This document shows, piece by piece, positions 61,201-64,000 of a stretch of 64,000 nt of DNA. Both the position numbers and the translations under genes were made by a program. Below the pieces are notes generated by a model that saw only the letters and a program-made list of their open reading frames with translations, ran no database searches and was not told the origin of the DNA. Source of the DNA: Ciona intestinalis (taxonomy: Eukaryota > Chordata > Ascidiacea > Phlebobranchia > Cionidae); NCBI RefSeq assembly GCF_000224145.3, contig NW_004190499.2, positions 1 through 64,000 of the forward strand, read 5' to 3'. Within the stretch, counting starts at the first letter, position 1. Every line of letters starts with the position of its first letter.

Positions 61201-64000
61201 GTCTTAACTGTGACATCATTCATCTCATTAGTGACGTCACTATACTCGACTCTGACGTCATTACACTCGAATGTGACGTCTTCAAAACTATTTTTAAAAT
61301 GGAAAAAAAGACAACAAAATTAATTTTCGTAAATTAAAACATAAAACTGTAAACACACGTCACAATTAATCCTGTCTACAAATCATCTATATGACGTAAC
61401 AATCGCTTTCATATCTTCTCGAACAATTCTTCTTCTTTATAATTCCATTATGACGTCATCTAAGCTATTCATCGTCATCATTGTCTTGCTCATTGTTTCG
61501 CGACACTGCAGCGACAACATCTTCTATTATGACGTCACCACGGATCGACGTATCGCGCCTCACTTCCGGTTGTTGGAACAAAGTCTCCGACAAGCAACCT
61601 CCAATTTCGTCACGGATCGCTGGTTTCGAGGTTATGACGTCACCGGAAGTTTCGTCAGGTAGGCTTGTGACGTCACACGGTTGGTTTCGCGTGATTTTGA
61701 TCGCTTCGATCGGGGATTCCCCTTGTGCGAGAATCTGCATTTCCAGAACGCTCTCGAACTTTCCAACACCCGGTGGCGGTGCGGAGAAGGTTACGACCTT
61801 TGAACTCTTGACCTCTGGTTCCTCGGTAGCGGTTATGGAGCTGATGAACAACGAATCCTTGGATTCATCAACCGGTGGTTCTGCATCTGGAACGAACCAA
61901 CTTTAAAGTTTCCCATCTTTATGGTGGATGCGGTGATGACGTTGCATGGTGATGACGTCATATGATGATGATGTGATGCAGAAGGAATTGGTGAAAATGA
62001 TTTCATATAATAGTGATGACGTCGTATGATGGTGATGATGACGTCACTTGGTCTTGAAGTCACATGGTGTTGATGACGTCACATAGTGTTGATGACGCGA
62101 TGAAGAATTGTTGAAAATGACGCCGAAACGAAATGTTCAACCTAACTTACTAATACATGCGATACCAACCCACCCACCTGGTATGTTCATTCCTTGCACA
62201 TCCGGGTAATCCGTCGGCTTCCTCAAGTTGAACCCTGACTTGATGTCGTAATATCCGCTCTTACTATCATCGTATCGACGAACCAACAACGTTGCGTAAC
62301 TTGACATTTCACCCTTGTAGTTCTGCGCTGATATCCGGTAGGTGCCGCTATCCTCCAGTTTGCACCTGGTGACGTCATGTGTAAATGCGATTACGTCATA
62401 ATCATGGTTATAACGTTGTACAAATTAAAGATGACGTCAAAGAGAACAATGATTACATATATACCCTAAAAAACGACGTTACACTCATCCATAATGACGT
62501 CACATGCAGTGATGATGACGTCATAGACACATTTACTTACTGGAATATCTCTAGGGTGTGAACGCCGTATTGGTTCGATATCTTCATGGTGCCTGGGGCG
62601 AGGGTAAGGGGTTCGATGGGCACCATGTTATGATACCATATTATCCGGGGTGGGGGGCTACCACGTATCGTGCATGTAAACTTCACGTACATCTGCAATG
62701 CATGGTGGGTTAGAGGGTCGTTACGTCATGATGACGTCATACTACCTTCTCCCAGACCACGTGGGACCTGAGTTTCATGTCGAACATCGGAGCGCTGTTC
62801 AATCGGTCACGTGATCTTTCTTCGTTGTAAACTTTCGGTCGGTAGTCCACACCACGTGTTCTGTACCTGGGACGTATTGTAATGACGTGTGATGACGTCA
62901 CATTTATTTATGACGTAACATCTATCGATGACGTTGTAATGACGTAATACTCACTGATATTTCTTATGTTCCAGCTCCTGTATATCTTCGTCCTCCTCAA
63001 CCGGAAATGACCTACGTACCGCGATGTATGACGCAATATCCTTCATGGCTTCTTCTTCTTCACCAACCGCGGGATCCGGTCGTCTATGACGTCATAATGA
63101 TGAAACTTTTCACGTTATTACGTCACAACCCACCTTCTAGACACCGGCATTGTATATCCCGCCTCAGCTTTCTCATCGAACTTGGCGCGTTTTCGTTTCT
63201 CTTGTGACGTCATTTCAACATGCTTCTTCACTTTTGGTGGTGACGTCACCTGTTCATCTTCTGCGTCATCCTCGAACTTTGATGGTGACGTCATGTACCT
63301 CGGTCGCGGAGCTGGTGACGTCATTATGTCTTCATCGTCCGAATCCAGGAGATATTCGGGAATTTTGTATTTCTGACGTCGTGGCGTGACGTCAGTGGTG
63401 ACTTCATCAACATCATCATATCGTCGCCTAGTGATAAATATCCTTGTTACTAGTTAAAAAGTGGTTATGACGTCACAAACCGTGTCATAATCGGGGAATC
63501 TCTTTGTTCGAATCGCGTCGATCGTCTTTGTGGGATCATGGCGTCATCAGGCAACTGAAATTCAAAGTGATTATTATGACGTCACAAGTTCTATGACGTC
63601 ACAAGCACTGTACCACGCCCACCTCAAATGGTGAGTAAGATCGTCGGTTCGGTTGTCCGATCTTTGGAAGTCGGAGGGGCGAACTAAGCTGTGACATCGC
63701 TTCGTCGTCGTCATCGCCCCACCTGTCAATCAAATACAACTTGTCAATCAAACATCACCTGTCAATCAAACACAACCTGCCAATCAAACACTACCTGTCA
63801 ATCAAACAAAACCTGTCAATCAAACACAACCTGAATCAAACGCCACATGTCAATCCAACACAACCTGCCAATCAAACACTACCCGTCAATCAAACACCGC
63901 CTGTTAATTAACACACCCTGTCAATCAACACAAAGCCCATTGTTCAAACCGGAAGTTACCTTCGACGACGCGCGTAATCACGTGACGTATCACTCCTCAA
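52207..64000 (-). CDS. MYOM1: Myomesin, M-band giant-filament cross-linker (N terminus outside the window)
   Basis: Thirty-seven exons in continuous phase give about 1,755 residues. From the right: 64000-63960 (partial), 63722-63623, 63554-63481, 63427-63134, 63083-62955, 62866-62746, 62692-62541, 62365-62178, 61886-61644 (donor uncertain), 60884-60768, 60517-60422, 60190-59983, 59814-59615, 59337-59257, 59059-58766, 58575-58394, 58287-58157, 57930-57800, 57748-57598, 57346-57050, 56800-56709, 56643-56548, 56491-56387, 56319-56204, 56140-55984, 55540-55443, 55284-55107, 54964-54674, 54120-54076, 53862-53717, 53266-53122, 53067-52946, 52871-52761, 52704-52591, 52536-52446, 52389-52286, 52233-52207. 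Domain order is head, 2 Ig, 5 Fn3, 5 Ig with charged helical linkers, as in vertebrate myomesins, which cross-link thick filaments at the sarcomere M-band. Tell-tale stretches are MKDIASYIAVRR, LRSHVVWEK, SNQYGVHTLEI, SAQNYKGEMSSYATLLVRRY and the linker EEEEPSDVPG. No signal peptide or membrane segment is seen in the part present. Confidence 0.93.
53300..53670 (-). mobile_element. SINE copy, minus orientation, near full length
   Basis: Two tail modules (cgcatggcagggcaatgtca, cgcatggcggggcaatgaca) are followed by the body (attagtgatcactgggttgt, acttgcccaaagatata), a B-box-like cctcgaaccca on this strand and the head end (ccactgtgctatagcg). It lies in the myomesin intron between 53862-53717 and 53266-53122. 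Confidence 0.8.
54357..54655 (-). repeat. 20-21-bp minisatellite, minus-strand unit GGTAAGATGGGATACTGTAG
   Basis: About fourteen units (plus strand: atcccatcttacccctacag) fill the intron after exon 54964-54674. On the gene's strand each unit opens with a GTAAGA donor consensus and closes with CTGTAG. Confidence 0.95.
55785..55960 (+). repeat. SINE 3' modules, plus orientation, in a myomesin intron
   Basis: One full and one partial module (taacttgtaagcgagcacga, then taacctgtaagcgggtacga) lie between exons 56140-55984 and 55540-55443. Confidence 0.85.
60545..60745 (+). mobile_element. SINE copy, plus orientation, head degenerate
   Basis: Body and tail are recognised by gtccttaggcaagactctta, caattgcttcaacccag, cttttaagcgggcacgagat and gaagataaatagctacattc. 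It lies in the intron between exons 60884-60768 and 60517-60422. Confidence 0.75.
61465..61886 (-). CDS. Myomesin linker exon between Ig 1 and Ig 2, with in-frame stop (alternative end?)
   Basis: After acceptor ttccag this exon reads on in frame for 140 codons to a TAG at 61467-61465: DAEPPVDESKDSLFISS, then an acidic tail ending DNDDDE. Phase-1 donors inside it at 61643 (tccg|gtgacg) or 61538 (cgtg|gtgacg) would join it correctly to exon 60884-60768 and continue the protein. If read through, it would give a short isoform with only the head and first Ig domain. No AATAAA is seen just after the stop, so the short form is less likely. Confidence 0.5.
63723..63959 (-). repeat. Myomesin intron filled with GTTGTGTTTGATTGACAG units
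   Basis: On the gene's strand about eleven 16-18-bp units stand in a row from just after the donor at 63959 to the acceptor itself, which is the last unit's own TTGATTGACAG. Variants include tttgattggcag and ttaattaacag. Confidence 0.92.

Noticed and set aside
52207..64000. Reading the Ig/Fn3 gene as the ectodomain of the adjacent phosphatase (LAR-like receptor)
   Set aside because: The order Ig2-Fn3x5-Ig5 with charged helical linkers and specific matches to myomesin, an in-frame stop at 52207 and no membrane helix argue for a separate cytoplasmic muscle protein.

Overview
This is eukaryotic, intron-rich DNA that most likely comes from an ascidian tunicate of the genus Ciona. The evidence is the gene content (a chordate-type myomesin next to metazoan NOL6, GCL, PHF20-like, TASK-type K2P and RPTP genes), compact introns with GT-AG ends, tRNA-derived SINE-like elements whose 3' module is scattered everywhere, many short minisatellites, and signs of a highly polymorphic assembly. 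The species cannot be fixed from sequence alone. All gene models below were built by hand: exon edges were chosen at GT/AG sites and checked for phase continuity and family similarity. Layout, left to right: (1) 1-715, a tandem array of the SINE 3' module. (2) 800-1078 (-), first coding exon of a germ cell-less (GCL/GMCL1) BTB protein leaving the window on the left; it is head-to-head with (3) 1861-12459 (+), a near-complete NOL6/Nrap gene of about 22 exons with one assembly gap and an apparent 1-base frameshift beside it. (4) 12460-16069, an intergenic stretch of repeats with a CpG-retaining, promoter-like patch at 12660-13270. (5) 16104-36946 (+), the most unusual gene: a PHF20/PHF20L1-type chromatin reader (five Tudor-like domains, AT-hook, C2H2 finger, PHD finger) whose reading frame contains, between Tudor 2 and Tudor 3, a multi-exon pogo/CENP-B-type transposase (HTH_psq, CENP-B HTH, DDE_1) with all three aligned catalytic aspartates kept. 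(6) 28652-33873, where a block of six exons appears twice around an N gap; the block is not a multiple of three and is probably two unmerged haplotype contigs. (7) 36947-39433, SINE arrays, a gap and a MITE. (8) 39443-47317 (+), a TASK-like two-pore potassium channel with a cytoplasmic tail of more than 500 residues. (9) 47480-51248 (-), the tandem catalytic region (D1 active-type, D2 degenerate) of a receptor-type tyrosine phosphatase, tail-to-tail with the channel. (10) 52207-64000 (-), a myomesin gene with the vertebrate domain order head-Ig2-Fn3x5-Ig5, truncated only at its N terminus by the window edge. How the genes relate: NOL6 (ribosome biogenesis), GCL and the PHF20-like gene are likely ubiquitously expressed, whereas the K2P channel, RPTP and myomesin are typical tissue-restricted genes. 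The sequence texture changes with this division. Left of about 36.1 kb the recurrent palindrome is nearly always in CpG-decayed form (TGATGTCA/TGACATCA); right of about 36.5 kb it is nearly always intact (TGACGTCA) and very dense, even inside exons. This fits a boundary between germline-methylated and unmethylated gene bodies. Several introns consist largely of minisatellites whose units carry splice-site-like GT and AG ends.
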